Assembly: GCA_021234155.1 (NCBI GenBank)
Contig: JAJEKV010000002.1
Coordinates: forward strand, 38,555,841 to 38,619,840
Reading direction: 5' to 3'
DNA length: 64,000 bases
From: Isoetes taiwanensis
Lineage: Eukaryota; Streptophyta; Lycopodiopsida; Isoetales; Isoetaceae
This document shows, piece by piece, positions 34,440 through 47,039 of this stretch (positions are counted from its first letter, which is position 1; each line of letters opens with the position of its first letter). The notes beneath the pieces were generated by a model. It was given only the letters and a program-made list of their open reading frames with translations, searched no databases and had not been told where the DNA came from. A program made the position numbers and the translations under genes.

Positions 34440-35934
34440 AGCCTATATTTGGATATGTCCGAGAGCGGGAGGTTGAGACATGGAAGGTGCTGCCTTGTCT
34501 TTGTTGAGCTCTAGTGGTGGCATGAACATTAGCCAACGCGGCGGCCTTCGCCAGCCTGCATGAGGTTCAATGCTTTGGCTTAACTTTAGGCATGACATTC
34601 GCATGAGTTTCGCCAAGTCGCGCGAAATGGACTTTTTGTCTTCTCGCATGAGGAATGGTGTCGACCGCAGCGCGTGCTGCGCGCCATTAGAATAAGGGTT
34701 AAGGGACGGACGCTCTAGTTCAAGCGTGAAACCAAACCAACCCAATTTGATGGCTGGACCGGAGGATTAAGAGCCTGAAAAATTTCTTCCCGTGTTTGTT
34801 GATCCATCCGAGGTTGATTGGTAGGAGCTGCCGATAGCGCGATTGCTAAGGCGCCAGGTGGCTTCCGGGCGAACAGACGCGCCTTGTTTGCCATTAGCAA
34901 TCCGTGAGTTGGTAAGCCGTGAGGCGGACCGATGTGGTCCGATTTGGTGCCGTGAAGCCGCACCCAACTTGTGGAAGTTGAGGACACGCCGCGGGTGGTA
35001 TGACCCCATTCTTGACAAAGGATAACACCGAAGCCAAGGATCAAAAGGAGGACGGTGTTGGGTCCCCGCTGTTGCCCCCGCGACCGATAGAGTTGATTGG
35101 ATTGCGCCGCGCTGGGTGGTCGCCGATATTGGGATTGGTGCCGAGGTGTGGTTTGCACTTGATAAACCATTTTGCTGCGAAGGGTGTAGATGAGTGCGAA
35201 GTACATTCTTCCGCGGGTATGATTGCACATGTTGCATCTTTTACAATGAGGTGGGCCATTGGTGGAGTTGCACTCATTCGCCAAGTGGCCTTGATATTTG
35301 CGCATATGGCACCGATCCGATCAAGGCCGCTGATTGGTATGTTGAGGTTGAACAGCAGCCTGGGGAACCATGACGGGGTGGAATGAAAGGGAGCTCCCCA
35401 AGAGCCACGCCACCGGAGGAAACATTGATCGAAAGGGGATTGACTAGATCGATAGCCTGCTCCAAAGTCTTCTGCGCAGTATTCACCATGAGTCGGATGG
35501 CCGGAGGAAGTCCTGGGAGAAACCAGACCAAGATCCGGCTCGGTGGGTACCCTTTGAGTTTGCCGAAAGCGTAATGTGAAGGCGACCCGCGAAAAATCCC
35601 CGCACTTCGCGGTGCTCTTGTTGAAGGTCATTGAGTTGCTTGAGATGAAGTTGATCATCATCCGCGGGTCCCATAGTGAGAAAGAAAAGCGCCATTTCTG
35701 ACCAATTTTGTTTCCAAAGTGGCTTTTGTTGGACATGAGCCATTGATGAGGGGAACCACGCAAATGTGGGGAAAAGATGTGAAATTTCAGTTGAGGTTGG
35801 CGCATGACCATTCAGACAGCCGAGCCTCAAATTCTTCCATGTGGGCTTGAGCACTTTGGTTTAAGGGTTTGCCTTTCGTGTTGCCAAAGGTGGGATAAGT
35901 CAGCTTAAGGGTCTGAAAGGTAGAGGTAAAAGTG
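34440..35934 (-). pseudogene. Gypsy body A: gag (5' end missing)
   Basis: Capsid-side words FGNTKGKPLNQSAQAHMEEF and LKFHIFSPHLRGSPHQW; nucleocapsid with GHLANECNSTNGPPHC and CKRCNMCNH, a zinc knuckle broken after the His. It stops abruptly at 35,934 where body B continues for several hundred bases to its leader. The missing start coincides with the adapter-like sequence at 35,935-35,950. Confidence 0.75.
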
Positions 35935-35950
35935 TCGGTTACGTATTGCT
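35935..35950 (+). other. Nanopore adapter-like remnant at a junction
   Basis: TCGGTTACGTATTGCT equals the last 16 bases of the Oxford Nanopore ligation adapter top strand (...TCAGTTACGTATTGCT) with one mismatch. It sits exactly between the broken gag of body A and the interior of an LTR, and is absent from the corresponding place in body B. It indicates an untrimmed adapter or chimeric read in the assembly. Confidence 0.85.
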
Positions 35951-36295
35951 GACTCAAAACTCCTCTAAAACTCATGTGCTAGCTCTACTCATATATATAG
36001 TCTGATGGCCTTTGGCCCAATATAGACACTCGTGATCCTCGCGGTCTTGAGCTCACGGAAGAGGCCTGATTCTTGAGAATCTTTGGCGGTGCCTCTTCAA
36101 GTGCCTAGAATCCACGGCGGGCGTCCTTATGGCGGCGCCTCTTGATAGACCGGGCTTTTGGCTGCGTGGAGTACCTTCCTTGGTCTTTTTCTTTGGGCTT
36201 TTGACGGTGACCCGTCTCCTGTCACGTGGATCAGCAGGCTTGGCACGGTCCGTAGTATGCATGAATAGTCTGTACCGGGAGGCATAGGACTAACA
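35951..36295 (-). mobile_element. Gypsy LTR, middle, partial
   Basis: Begins inside the LTR at GACTCAAAACTCC and runs to ACTAACA, matching 23,350-23,690 and 46,408-46,780. The missing outer part lies on the side of the adapter remnant. To its right a polypurine tract and the 3' part of body B follow, so it serves as the 3' LTR of body B. Confidence 0.8.
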
Positions 36296-39200
36296 CTTTC
36301 CCCCACCAAATGACACCGATGCGAAGAAAAGGAGGGAAGTGCTTAGAGGCGGGGAAACCCGGCGGTCACGAAAGTGATGCGTCGCGGGAATGAGGTCGAG
36401 GCGCCATTATGGTAATGGCAATGAGGTCTGGCGTTGTTTGAAGAAGCGCCGAGGTATTGTTGAAGCAAAGGGCGGGGATGGGCCTCAATGAGGAAGTGAG
36501 GGCGCACCATGTCTTCGAGGGGCGGCATGGGCGTCCAGGAATTAAAGCCAGCACTCCATGAGAGGCACGGAGGGCAGAAGAGCGCGGCGGCATTGGTTGC
36601 GATGAAAGATTGGGCCTGCGATTTAAAAGAGGCGGCGGGATGCATTTGAGGCGGCCACGAAACCCGGCTTGTGATTGGGTGGGAAGGAAGATGCGGTGAG
36701 GTGGCGGCATTCGCAGAAGGTATCAAGACCATGCAAGGCATCGGCGAGGCTTTTGCCAACCCCGCTCATTACATATATAAATCCAATTTTTGTTAGTGTC
36801 CAAAGTGGCATTATCCTCCCAATTGGGCGTCGACAAATCGGGGGATCCCACCAGGAGAATCCGTGGAGATCTGGTAGTCGACCCAGTGGCCATCCATAAC
36901 CTAGCCGTCCCAAAAGGGAAGGCGCCCGGTCGAGAAGAAAGGCAGGTGGTAGGGGATGGGCTCCTAAGGGAAGCATATGGGAGAGGAAGCATGCGGTGTG
37001 CGTGGGTTCGCGAGCCATGTCCCTAAATGCTTGAACAAGATTTTGATCAAGAGCACAACACCAATGGTCCCATTACGAAGTAGAAGTAATTGATAGGCGG
37101 GGAGGATTGACCCAACTTGTAGGGGATGGTCTTGCTTTCCAGAAGGCCACGGAGTTGATTGTAGCCTCCCAAGTGCTGCATATAAATCTGGGCAAACTCA
37201 AGATCATCAGGGTGCGCCAGATTTTTGTTTACTGTTCCAGCGTTTCGACACGCCCCGAGAGGTAAGTCTTTGAGCAGTTAGAGGCATGTACTCTGTTCAA
37301 AAGTGCGAGGCCCGGCGCAGGATCCTTGAAATATTTGTTGGTTGGTGATAACAACCAAGCAGCATTGGAGTTGCCTCTAAAAACACGATGGGCCTCATCC
37401 CGGAATTTATCATGGAGATCCGCCAGGTAGAAGTCATGAAAAACATAAGCCATTGGTGAACAACTTTCGGAAGATGACTAATTGGGATCTTCAGCGATGG
37501 CTGATCAAAGACTAAGAGTGCACAAAATAAACCCTTGTCTTCTATAGAAAGATCGGCCGAGATCGAAGGAAGTCCACACTTTTGAGTGGTTTGTTGATGA
37601 ACATTGCCATTGGCAGCGTACCACTTCAAAGAAAAGAGGTGCGTCGGACCCACCACATAGTCAAGATAATTTGGAAGGAGTAGAAATCCCCAGGGATGTT
37701 TGTAGCAATGTCAATATATCCCTCTGTTTGTGTTGGGCTTCTTCATCCAGATTGGCCTGCTCTTTGGAGCTGATGTTCAAGGTCGCGGATCCGATGCTCC
37801 TTTTCTAACAAAGGCGGGGGTGATCCGCGGACCCGTTTACGGGAAGGCGTGGCATGTGAAGAGGATTGCGGGAGTATTGAAGTGGCGTGGCAATCTCGGC
37901 GTCATCGATGACCTTTTGTTACGAGCCTCAAAGGCTGAGTGCGGAGGGGCGTTAAGCGATTTGGTGGCGTGGAAAGGCTTGAGCTTCAAGGGGAGGTGGT
38001 CGGCGTCGCGCTCGGTGAGTTTTGAACTTGAGTCTTTGTAATTGTCACAAAGCTCACGAGTACAAGGTGTCGAGAGCTTAGCAATGTCTTTCTCCTTGTC
38101 ACCCGGGGAGGGTATCTTTGGACTTGTTACTGTTCCAATAAGTCTGAATTTGGGTTTGGGCTGAACTGCCGTCTGTAAGTAGGCTGATCACGATCTGAGC
38201 ACTTTTAAAGATCTATCTGAGGGCACTGTAATAGAGAGCGTGCTTTTCTTGAAGTTGGGCCTCCAAAGTTTGAACATGGGCGGTGGCAGCTTGAAGGTCT
38301 CTTTGAGCGGCATCGGAAGCCTCGAGGGGGCGCTGAACACCATTCATGAGAGCCTCTGTGATGCATGTAGCTGCATGGCGGCCCGGCAGGAATTTATCTT
38401 CTTTGGAATTTATGAGGGGTTTATCGAGGGGGATGTGGAGGTGAGGGTCTATTCTTTGCCTTATCACGAAGATTGTTGAGAGGCATGGCAGGGGAATGGG
38501 AAGGCGTGCTTGAGAGGAGGAAAAAGGGATCTGATAACATCGTGAGTGCAGTGTTGAACATGATGGGGGGAAGTGCGGCGTGAAGATTTTGACTGTTGGG
38601 TTTTGGCCCAGGGAATGCGAGGCGAGTGGAGGTATGGGAAGTGGAAGGGCTCACAAGAACAGGGGAAGGTAATGACGAATGAGGGCACGAAGATGGCCAC
38701 CACGGAAATTCGAGAGGAGAGAGGAGGGAGTAGCCCGAATGCGGTCTACTTCTTGAAGAAGCGGTAGAATAAAGGCTGTGGCCAATCAACATGGAGATTG
38801 GAGTGGATGGCGATGATGACCATATTATAAAGCGGCTTATTGATATGGGTGTTCTTGATGGAATGCCCAAGCAATTTTCGCCCTGAAACTTCACAAAAAG
38901 TGTCATGTGGCTTGGCAATATTGTGAGAAGGCGTCTTTGGTTGGCTTGATAAGCGCCAAAGCGTGGTGGCGTCCATGTCTGTAAAGCGGCCAAAAGACGA
39001 AGGTTTTGCAAAGGGATGCGGAATACCTCAATCAAATCTTTGGTAGTAAAATGGTGGTGCCATGTCGACCACGTAGCAAATCCTTAGGGCTGTGCGATGT
39101 GGCGATGAGCTGCTTTGCAATTCGCGCCGGTTGGGGCAGGAGCTCCATTTGTGAAAATTACGTAAAGCTTGTGGCGTTAAGCGACTTCAGGCTTGGACCA

Positions 39201-39450
39201 GAAGGATTCCACGAAAGGTGGGGCGTCGAGAAAGATCTGGGACCCGAAAAGAGTTGCATTCCTTGGGCGGGGAAGCTTGAAGTGTAGTAAGTTTAGGGGG
39301 CAGCCATGGCAAAGAAGCGTCGGAGCAGAAGGCTGTTTGAAGAAGCGGAGGAAGCGGAAAGAGCGAGAAGGCGAAAGTATGAGATAGGCGAAAGGTTTTA
39401 GAGGCGGCGGCGCCAAGTGTAGGTGAAAAGGGCATGATGAGGCGAACCTT
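36296..39450 (-). pseudogene. Extra coding region 3' of pol, gypsy body B
   Basis: Parallel to 23,709-26,683. Recognisable segments: 39,416-38,421 (TLLCHGCPLNLLHFKLP; MTLFVKFQGENCLGIPSR), a coiled-coil segment at 38,467-38,213 (AAQRDLQAATAHVQTLEAQL) and 37,656-37,229 (MAYVFHDFYLADLHDKFRDE). The sequence is studded with GGCG and GCGTGG strings that break all frames. The words shared with body A suggest one long protein with a helical middle. Function unknown. Confidence 0.45.
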
Positions 39451-40329
39451 CAACCGTTGATGATGCGGTGGCGGCGGTCACGAAGTGGGCAATGGAAAGG
39501 CAAAAATTTGGCTAAGTCCCCAAATGGTAAAGGGAGAAGCAATGAGCGATTGGTGATGAGGCGTAAGTGAATGATCGATGTGAGGGTGGCAAAAGGACAC
39601 ACATTAATGTTAGCCCGAGGCGTGAAAAGAAGGAATGTCATTTAATGCGGCAGCTTCGAAGTGTCATATCATTAAAATAAAGGTGTCGGAAGGTACCATG
39701 GCTAGATATGCGGCGGGGAGAAAAAGATTCCCCATTTAGTAATGACCTTGCATTGCAACCCACGTTGGCGAATTTTTTGATTGGTCCACGTCGGCGGGGA
39801 GTTCCTCGGTTGGCTATATAAAAGCGGAGACACACGATGGCCTTCGGTATGTCTGCGGCTGTTTTGCATGACAAATGCACTATGCCTTCAAGCGCTGTTT
39901 GGGTGGATTACGTGCAAAATGGGAATTTATCACGGACCTCTGGCGGTGCCACAATCGTGGCATTGCTATGGGCGGGTGGTGTCTTGCGGCATGGCTGAGC
40001 ATGCCGATCCCCACATCAGCGGGGATGGAGGTGATTACACTGCTTATTTGGGACCACGAGCACAAGCTGGTACCACATCCTGGCATTATCACACCTCTGC
40101 TCCGCCGAGGGTAGAGGGTGTTCTTCTTAGGGCGTAGTAGATAGGGCTGCGAGCCGTTTTTGTATATAGGCCGGTGCCCATAAGCGGAAATAGCTGGGAT
40201 GTGCCCACATTTTGTAAAAATTCCACCTATAATATAAATATGCTTTGGTTTTAGTCACTATCATTTGTGTTTGTATGCGGAGCAGCATCAGTTTATTTGA
40301 TTTTCACTTTACGTGGTATGAAATGTTTT

Positions 40330-41700
40330 GGCGAAAGCCATTAACGAGGGTAGGTAATGGAGTTCCATCTAATTCAACCCGGTTTGAAAGCGGCTTGGTT
40401 GCACCACTTGAACAATTTGATAAGGGCCAAGCCATGAAACTTTAGCTTATCAGGAAAATTTTTTGTGCAGAGAATCATAAAGAAGAACCAAATCTCCTTC
40501 TTTGAATGTTTTTTGTCTTAAGTCTTTTGTCATGCAATGATTTACGCAACCGTTGTCCATGAAGAACACGAACATAAGCATCACGCCTAAGTTCATCAAA
40601 GCTGTTCCAATTGATAAACTCTTTCTTTGAGTCACGTGGCGGATTATGGCGGTAGCGGTTGAAAGCGGAGAGTTGGAAGGATGTATTCAAAGCGGCATGA
40701 GCTTCTTGACCATAAACCAATTTGAAAGGAATGTGACACTGTAGCTATTTTGAAACAAGTATTGTAAGCCCAAAAAACGGTAGGAAGCTTGGTTTGCCGG
40801 TCGGTCGCGAGAAGCGTCACAAATTTTTCTTGAAATTGTGACCCGAGTTTTGTTGGTGCTACGCCAAACCATTCCCTTGAGGATAGTAAGGTGTGCTCTT
40901 GTGATGATGTATCGGGGAGATAATGGTCGGCTCCTTGATGGTATGATTGATAAAATGGACACCACGATCAACGACCCAGCTCAGGTGGGGCGGCCGAATC
41001 GCGTGATGATTTGTTGATAGATGACCTTGCAGGCGTGGCGGCTAGTGTTATGCGGAAGTCGCATAAGCTTCCGCCCATTTGGTAAGCGTAGTCGGTGAGA
41101 ACCGAATGTAAGAAGACGCGGGTGTGCGCGGGGAGGAGGTCGATGGGTCCCACAAAATCCATTCCCCATTTCTTTGAAAGGAAGTGGCGTGGCGGCCGGC
41201 ATCAAGGGAAGCGTCCGCGGGCGTGGGCGTCCCACCGGCCGGCAAGCATCTGCGATGCGGGCGTGGGCGTGGCGTCTTTGAAAGCGTGGGCCAAAAATAA
41301 CCCGCAAGAAGGATTTTTGCGTGCGTGGTGTCACCATGAAAATGACCACCACCGAGCCCTTCATGGGCTTCTCGAACAATATCGGGACCTCATGAGGAGA
41401 ACCGGCGTCGAAGGATGGTATCCTTACCCTTTTGTAAAGATGGCCTCGCAACCATGGTGTAGTCCACGGACCTGTGAGGAGAAATTGATGTCGGCGAGAT
41501 TGCCGGCTTGGTTGGAAAGGCGTGGCATCCTCACGGTGGAAGCGCTGTGAGGAGATCTGCGAAAGTCGTGGAACCAATGTGGTGTTCTTGCGTGACGAGA
41601 AAAGAGTTGGCGTCGGGGAAAAGCGTCGAGACTCGGTGGAGGGATCATCGTGTGGATGCGTGAAAGATAATCGGGACAACATGAGATTTGCACGCCTTGT
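40330..41700 (-). pseudogene. Gypsy body B: integrase
   Basis: Minus strand: MDFVGPIDLL, VIYQQIITRFGRP, then the NKTRVTI region after the catalytic Glu position, LDELRRDAYVRV and GDLVLLYDSLHKKF. Same protein as 30,740-31,970, even more fragmented. Stretches such as 41,190-41,300 are replaced by repeated GCGTGG units compared with body A. Confidence 0.65.
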
Positions 41701-42900
41701 GAACAATTTCAAAAGGTGCAAATTCTTGCCGAGAAGGAGGACAGCGAGCAATGCGGCCCGTGGGCGTGGATTTGTTGATCAAATAAAAAGGAGGGCTTGG
41801 TGGTCAACAAAAGAATTTGATCTGACTGCTCAAAAGATAGTGGCGAGGCGTTGGACCTGAAAAATTAAACCCAAGGCTTCAGCTCTGTGGCGGAGTAGTT
41901 GCGCTCAGCGAATTGAGTTCTGGTGGTGTATCTGTTTGGTTTTGTCGATTAATCGCATCATATTCTTGAAGAAACAGCTCAATAGCAAGGCAGAGACATC
42001 TACATGGGCGTGAAAAGGCTTGTCCCATTGAGGAGGAACAAACAGGGGCTGAGTAAGTAAAAGCTTCAAGCTGTTGGAAGCGGCTTAGCTGGGAATTCCA
42101 AGCCCGGTGGATTCATCACCGTGAGTTTATGAATGGGATCTGCAATGGCTGCAAGTCCGGGGAATGAAGGTGGAGTAATAATTGACTTTGCAAGAAGAAG
42201 CGTGTCTCCTTGATATTGGCTGGTGCTTGAGCCTTGAGCACACAAGCCCGATTTTGGCGGGATCGTGGTGATACTGGGCTGGCGACAGCGTGTCCCTATG
42301 AGAACACACTGAAGTGGCGCTTAAAAGATGCATTTCACCGGGATTGAGACTAATCTTGGGACTCATCACATTTCTGAAAGGCGAGTTCCAATTTATTCAA
42401 ATGGTCAGCCATGGGCTGTAGGCGGAGAAGTCATCTTGAAAAATTTGCAAGAAGGGATTTTCCTTCATAAAATCATGAAAAGCGAGAGCATGATCACGTT
42501 GAAAGCGTGGATGGAGAGTTTGATAATCAAAGGAACCACCTTGTAGGCAAAAAGTGCCCCAAGGGGTGGTGAAAGTAGTCTTGAGTTGATCATTCGTTGA
42601 TTGAGATCTGATTGTAGCGGAAAAACCATCCATGAAGGGTACATCTCATGTCGGCCAACCTCTTCGGACACTTTGCGTGAAGGGAAGTGGAAAATGATCG
42701 CTCAAGTGGCTTTGATTGAGTTTTCGGTAGTCCATAAGCGGATCTTTCCATTGTGTTTGAGTGCAATGGCGATGGGGCTCACCCATTGAGAATGTTTGAC
42801 CTCATAGATCAAACTGCGACGGCAAGGAGTTTGTCAATTTCGCCTTGGCGATCCGCGGTAGTGGGGTTGAGCCGTCTTGTCGTTGCTAAATGGGGCGTGC
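41701..42900 (-). pseudogene. Gypsy body B: reverse transcriptase and RNase H
   Basis: The RT palm is well seen at 42,633-42,397: MDGFSATIRSQST (first catalytic Asp), TTFTTPWGTFCLQ and FLQIFQDDFSAYS (Asp pair at 42,430-42,435). This piece supports the Athila/Tat assignment better than body A. RNase H follows leftward but is heavily corrupted. Confidence 0.72.
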
Positions 42901-43995
42901 ATCAGATTTGGTAGGAATGGTGAGTTCCCCAAGGCTTTGTTGATCCCAGAAGATCTCTGTAGCTCGGCGAAAATGTGTTTGAACTTTTGAAGGCGTGGCG
43001 GCCCATTACGATAGGGTGTCGGAAGATTTGCGGCAATGCGGGGACGGTGATTGTTGCCCGTCCACAATCGACTTGGGAGTTTGAATATGGGGATAACAGG
43101 TGTCTGGACAATATGGCAGGAGATTGAAGCAAAGCGAGGGCGTGGCACTTTCTGCGTGGTGAAAAAAGAGGTTCTTGAGTTTCATCGAGAGGTTGCTTCA
43201 TGGCGTGTACATCTCGGGGGCTGCGGGGAGGTTCAGCTTACGAAAAGTGATCAACCGCGTTGGATTCGATTGCAAGGAGCCAGGTGGGGGTCAAGCAAAG
43301 CGACCACGGCCTGGTCACGATCAAGAGTCATTTCTCCCCAAGGATCGGCATACCGGGGGTAGGATAGCGGGGCTTCGATTTGGTGGAGCTGAACGATAGA
43401 TATACGGGCGTCCTCGGAGTCGATTAATGCGAGAGAGGGTTCAGCATTGTCGGCCGAAATGATTTTTACGGTTTCGAGGTCCATAGTGGCATTGAGGTGA
43501 CCATCTGTGATAACTAAGCGATCCGTGGCCCGATAATGGATACTCTTAGTGCAGCGGAGAAAAGTCTACCCGACCAACATTTCATAATCACACGGATCTT
43601 AGCCCGACCTTCCAAACACCAAATTCAAGGGAATCGGAGATCACCAATGTTGATGTGAAGAAGTGGCGTGGCCTTGAGGTCTCGTGATATGGCCATTAGC
43701 CAATTTGATGTCATATGGGGGCCGATAGAGTTGTTTGATGCCCATTTGTTTTGCGGAGTTTATCCGTGATGAGATTAATGACACTACCTCAGTCAATTTG
43801 AACATGATTGACTTGTTGATTGCCGTGGCATATGCCGTGGGAGTAGAGGTAGCAACGACCCCAACCAAAAGCGGTCGGGAGGGATGGCGGTCCTTGAGCG
43901 CGGGGACGAGTTTCAAAATTGTTGCCAAACTTAAAGGGAATTTTGATTTTTGCTAGCTCCTCTTGAAGTTCGAGGCACATGAGAAAAAGGATCAA
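42901..43995 (-). pseudogene. Gypsy body B: gag-pol linker and protease region
   Basis: Parallels 33,300-34,430: INKSIMFKLT, SLISSRINSAKQMG, YDIKLANGHITRPQG. As in body A the protease active-site triad is not recognisable. The region is assigned by position between gag zinc knuckle and RT. Confidence 0.4.
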
Positions 43996-45969
43996 ATTTG
44001 GATCCCGCGGTCTTTGGAGTCGCGTGGTAATGAAGCGGCAACTTCTTTGAGTAGGTCAACCTCGGCAGCAATATTTGGATATGTCGAGGCGTGGAGGTTG
44101 AGATGTGGAAGATGCTTCTTGTCTTTGTTGAGCTCTAGTGGTGGCATGAACATTAGCCAGCGTCGCGGCCCGGCTTGCATGAGGTTGAGAATGCTTTGGC
44201 GAACTTTAGGCATGACATGCGGCATGAGTTTCTCAAGTCGGTGCAAAGTGAACCTTTTTTCCTCTTCATGAGGAATGGTGTAATTGCAAAGGCGGGTTGC
44301 GTGCCATTAGGAATAATGGTGAAGGGGCGTGGCCCGGTCGGCGTGAAACCAAACCAACCCAATTGGGCCAATTTTGAATTTGGAGGATTAAGAGCTGAAA
44401 AATTTCTTCTGTGCTTGTTGATCCATCGAGGTTGATTAGCGGGGAGGCTGGTTGATAAGCGTGATTCTTTGGCGCCGCGAGGTGGCTTCGAAGAAGAAAC
44501 GGGGCCGGGCCTTGTTTGCCATTTGCAATCGAGTTGGTAAGCCGTGGCGGACCGATGTGAATACGATTGGTGCGGGGAGGCGCACTTTTTGAACTTGTGG
44601 AAGTTGAGGACCTGCCGTGGTGGTATGACCCCATTCTTGGCGGTGATAACGAGCTTTAGAAGGATCAAAAGGAGGGCGTGTGTTGGGTCCGTTGTTGCTC
44701 TATTGGCGATAGAGTTGATTGGGTTGCGCTGCGGTGGTGGGCTGGCGATATTGCGATTGTTCTTTGCGTTGTTGTTTTGCACTTGATAAACCGGTTTGTT
44801 GCGGAAAGGTGTAGGATGAGTGCGAGTGCACTCTTCCGTGGCATGATTGCACATGTTGCATCGTTTACAATGGCGGGCCATTGGTGGAGTTGCACTCATT
44901 AGCCAAGTGGCCTTGATATTTGCTGGATATGGCACGAATCATTGCTGGCATTTAGCGGATTGGCGTGTTGAGGTTGAGCAATGATCTGTGGAACCATGGC
45001 GGGTGGAATGAAAGGGAGCTCTGAAGACCCCACGCCACGGGAGGAAACATTGTGAGTGATTGACAAGATCGATAGCTTGCTCCAAAGTCTTGGGCGCGGT
45101 ATTGATCATGAGTCGGATAATTTGGAGGAAGTCTTTGGAGAAACGGACCAAGATCACGGCTACGTGTTGGGTATTCCTTGAGTTTCTTTGGCGAGAATGT
45201 GAAGTCGATCACGCAAAATCCCTGGCGGAACTCCGTGGGCTCTTGTTGAAAGGTCATTGAGTTGCTTGAGATGAAGTTGATCATCATCAGAGTGGTCCCA
45301 TAGTGAGAAAGAAAAGCGGTTCTCATTTTCGACCAATCTTGTTTCCGGTGGCTTTTGTTGGACATGAGCCATTGATGAGGAAAACCCATGGTGTGGTGGA
45401 AAAAAGATGTGGAATTTCAGTTGAGGTTCGCATGACCATTCGGGATAGCGAGCCTCAAATTCTTCCATGTGGGCACGAGCACTTTGGTCTAAGGGTTTGC
45501 CTTTCGTGTTGCCAAAGGTGGGATAAGGCAGCTTAAAGTGCGAAGGTAGAGGTGAAAGTGCTTGGGCTGGGCGAGGGAACTGGATGGGGATTATATTGAG
45601 GTGGAGTTGGAGGTGGCATGGTGCACGAAAGACCACGATGAAGGGGTTCTTTGAGGTGCAGTCTTGGAGGTGCACGATCATTTGTTTTGAGGTGGTAAGG
45701 TTGTAAAGGGAAGAAGGCGGTGGGAAATGTAGGAAAGGGAAAGTCCTAGGGAGGAGCAAAAGAGACATGTATGGATGCCCACACGGGGAGATGATGGTTG
45801 TGAAAGTGAGGCGTATGGCACGAAGAGTGATGGATGTAGGCATGTTAGGGGTATGAAAGTAAAGGTTGAGAAGGTTGAGGCTGATAGGGCTCGATAGTGA
45901 TAAGGTGGCCCGGTACATGAGCAATGTTTGCAGCTTGAGGTGGGGGAATTTGGGATGAGACATGACCAC
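43996..45969 (-). pseudogene. Gypsy body B: gag
   Basis: Longest open stretches 45,969-45,160 and 44,935-44,153. Capsid side: FGNTKGKPLDQSARAHMEEF, LKFHIFFPPHHGF. Nucleocapsid: an intact knuckle CKRCNMCNHATEEC (C-x2-C-x4-H-x4-C) near 44,850, followed by a long Pro/Asn/Gln-rich tail. The protein would package the element RNA. A frame break lies between capsid and nucleocapsid. Confidence 0.75.
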
Positions 45970-46180
45970 GAGGGGTGGGTGGCGCCCGGCGGAGCCCTAG
46001 GCCAGAATGTGGCCGCCCTCAATGTCATAAGCAGATCCATACATGTCCTGAGCGGCTTCCACTGCGATGATGGCTCCAAAGCGAGGCCGTCCCGGGAAAG
46101 GAGTTCTTGGCGTGAAGTTGCGGACAGACATTGCGGCGAAGAAAGGAAAATCGAATCCAGACCGGCGGCTGGCGGCGGTG
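45970..46180 (-). other. Gypsy leader between 5' LTR and gag
   Basis: GC-rich untranslated leader expected to hold the primer-binding site just inside the LTR. I could not match a tRNA end by eye, partly because the LTR edge is not exact. Confidence 0.35.
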
Positions 46181-46780
46181 TTTTGGGAGTGCAGGTTGGG
46201 GAACTCTGCAAGGCGACCCTCGGTGAGGACCCGTGGATCGAGCAGGGGAGAATCAGGGGACTATGTCGCAGCGGGATTTGCAGAAAGAGAACAAAAAAAA
46301 GAAAAAAGAGAACAAAAGAGAACAATGAGAGAGGCCGATAAGCTTCCTTGATATCAATGATGAACATACATGAGCTCTACTTAATCGAGAGAAGGCGAAA
46401 AGAGACAAGACTCAAAACTCCTCTAAAACTCATGTGCTAGCTCTACTCATATATATAGTACAATGGCCTTTGGCCCAATATAGACACTCCCAGTGATCCG
46501 GTGCTGGACTCACGGAAGGGGTACAGTTCTGAGGAATCTTTGGCGGTGCCTCTTGAAGTGCCTAGAATCCTGGCCCGGCGGTGCTTGAGGCGGTGGCGGG
46601 CGTCACTTGTCCGGCTGGCGCCTATTGTACTTGAGACCAGGGCTTTGTTGCATGGTGCTTTGCTTGGTCTTTTCTTTGGGCTTTTGGCGGCTGACCGTGT
46701 ACATGCTGTGGATCCTTGAGCTTGACCTGGTCCGTCGTATGCATGAATAGTCACATGCCGGGGAGGCACGGGGACTAACA
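46181..46780 (-). mobile_element. Ty3/gypsy LTR, right (5' LTR on minus strand)
   Basis: Matches the left LTR in the block GATATCAATGATGAACATAC through GGACTAACA, including the TATA block at 46,448-46,458. The outer edge ACTAACA ends at 46,780 and is followed by CTCCG. The left LTR is preceded by CTCCC, suggesting one insertion event bounded by these two LTRs. The inner edge is approximate. Confidence 0.75.
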
Positions 46781-47035
46781 CTCCGAAAAGATTAATAGCA
46801 TTTCTCTTAGGATTAGATTGATGTGACACAAGGCGATGCGTAGCGGCACATAAGCTTTGATGTCATGAGTTTACTGTGAGACCGTGTGTATAAGTTGGTC
46901 CCTTTTCGTCCACGAAGTTGCCAATTATAGCGATCACGAGAACATTTCAAAAGTATCTTACGAGCAAGGCGGCCTTGCGGCATGTCTATATAGAAGTTTC
47001 CACGAGATTAACAACATTTCTCTTCTAGTTAGATT
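46781..47035. other. Flank of the gypsy complex with a small direct repeat
   Basis: AGATTAATAGCATTTCTCTT...TAGATTGATG (about 46,788-46,833) recurs with changes at about 47,005-47,041. No gene seen. Confidence 0.45.
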
Positions 47036-47039
47036 GATG

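Noticed and set aside
35000-36300. Unequal recombination producing a natural LTR-body-LTR-body-LTR tandem
   Set aside because: Such tandems share a complete LTR; here the LTR is truncated and adapter-like bases fill the junction.
36300-45900. GC-rich plus-strand open frames across the gypsy bodies as genes
   Set aside because: They are antisense shadows of gag-pol, carry no domains and are not kept between the two bodies.
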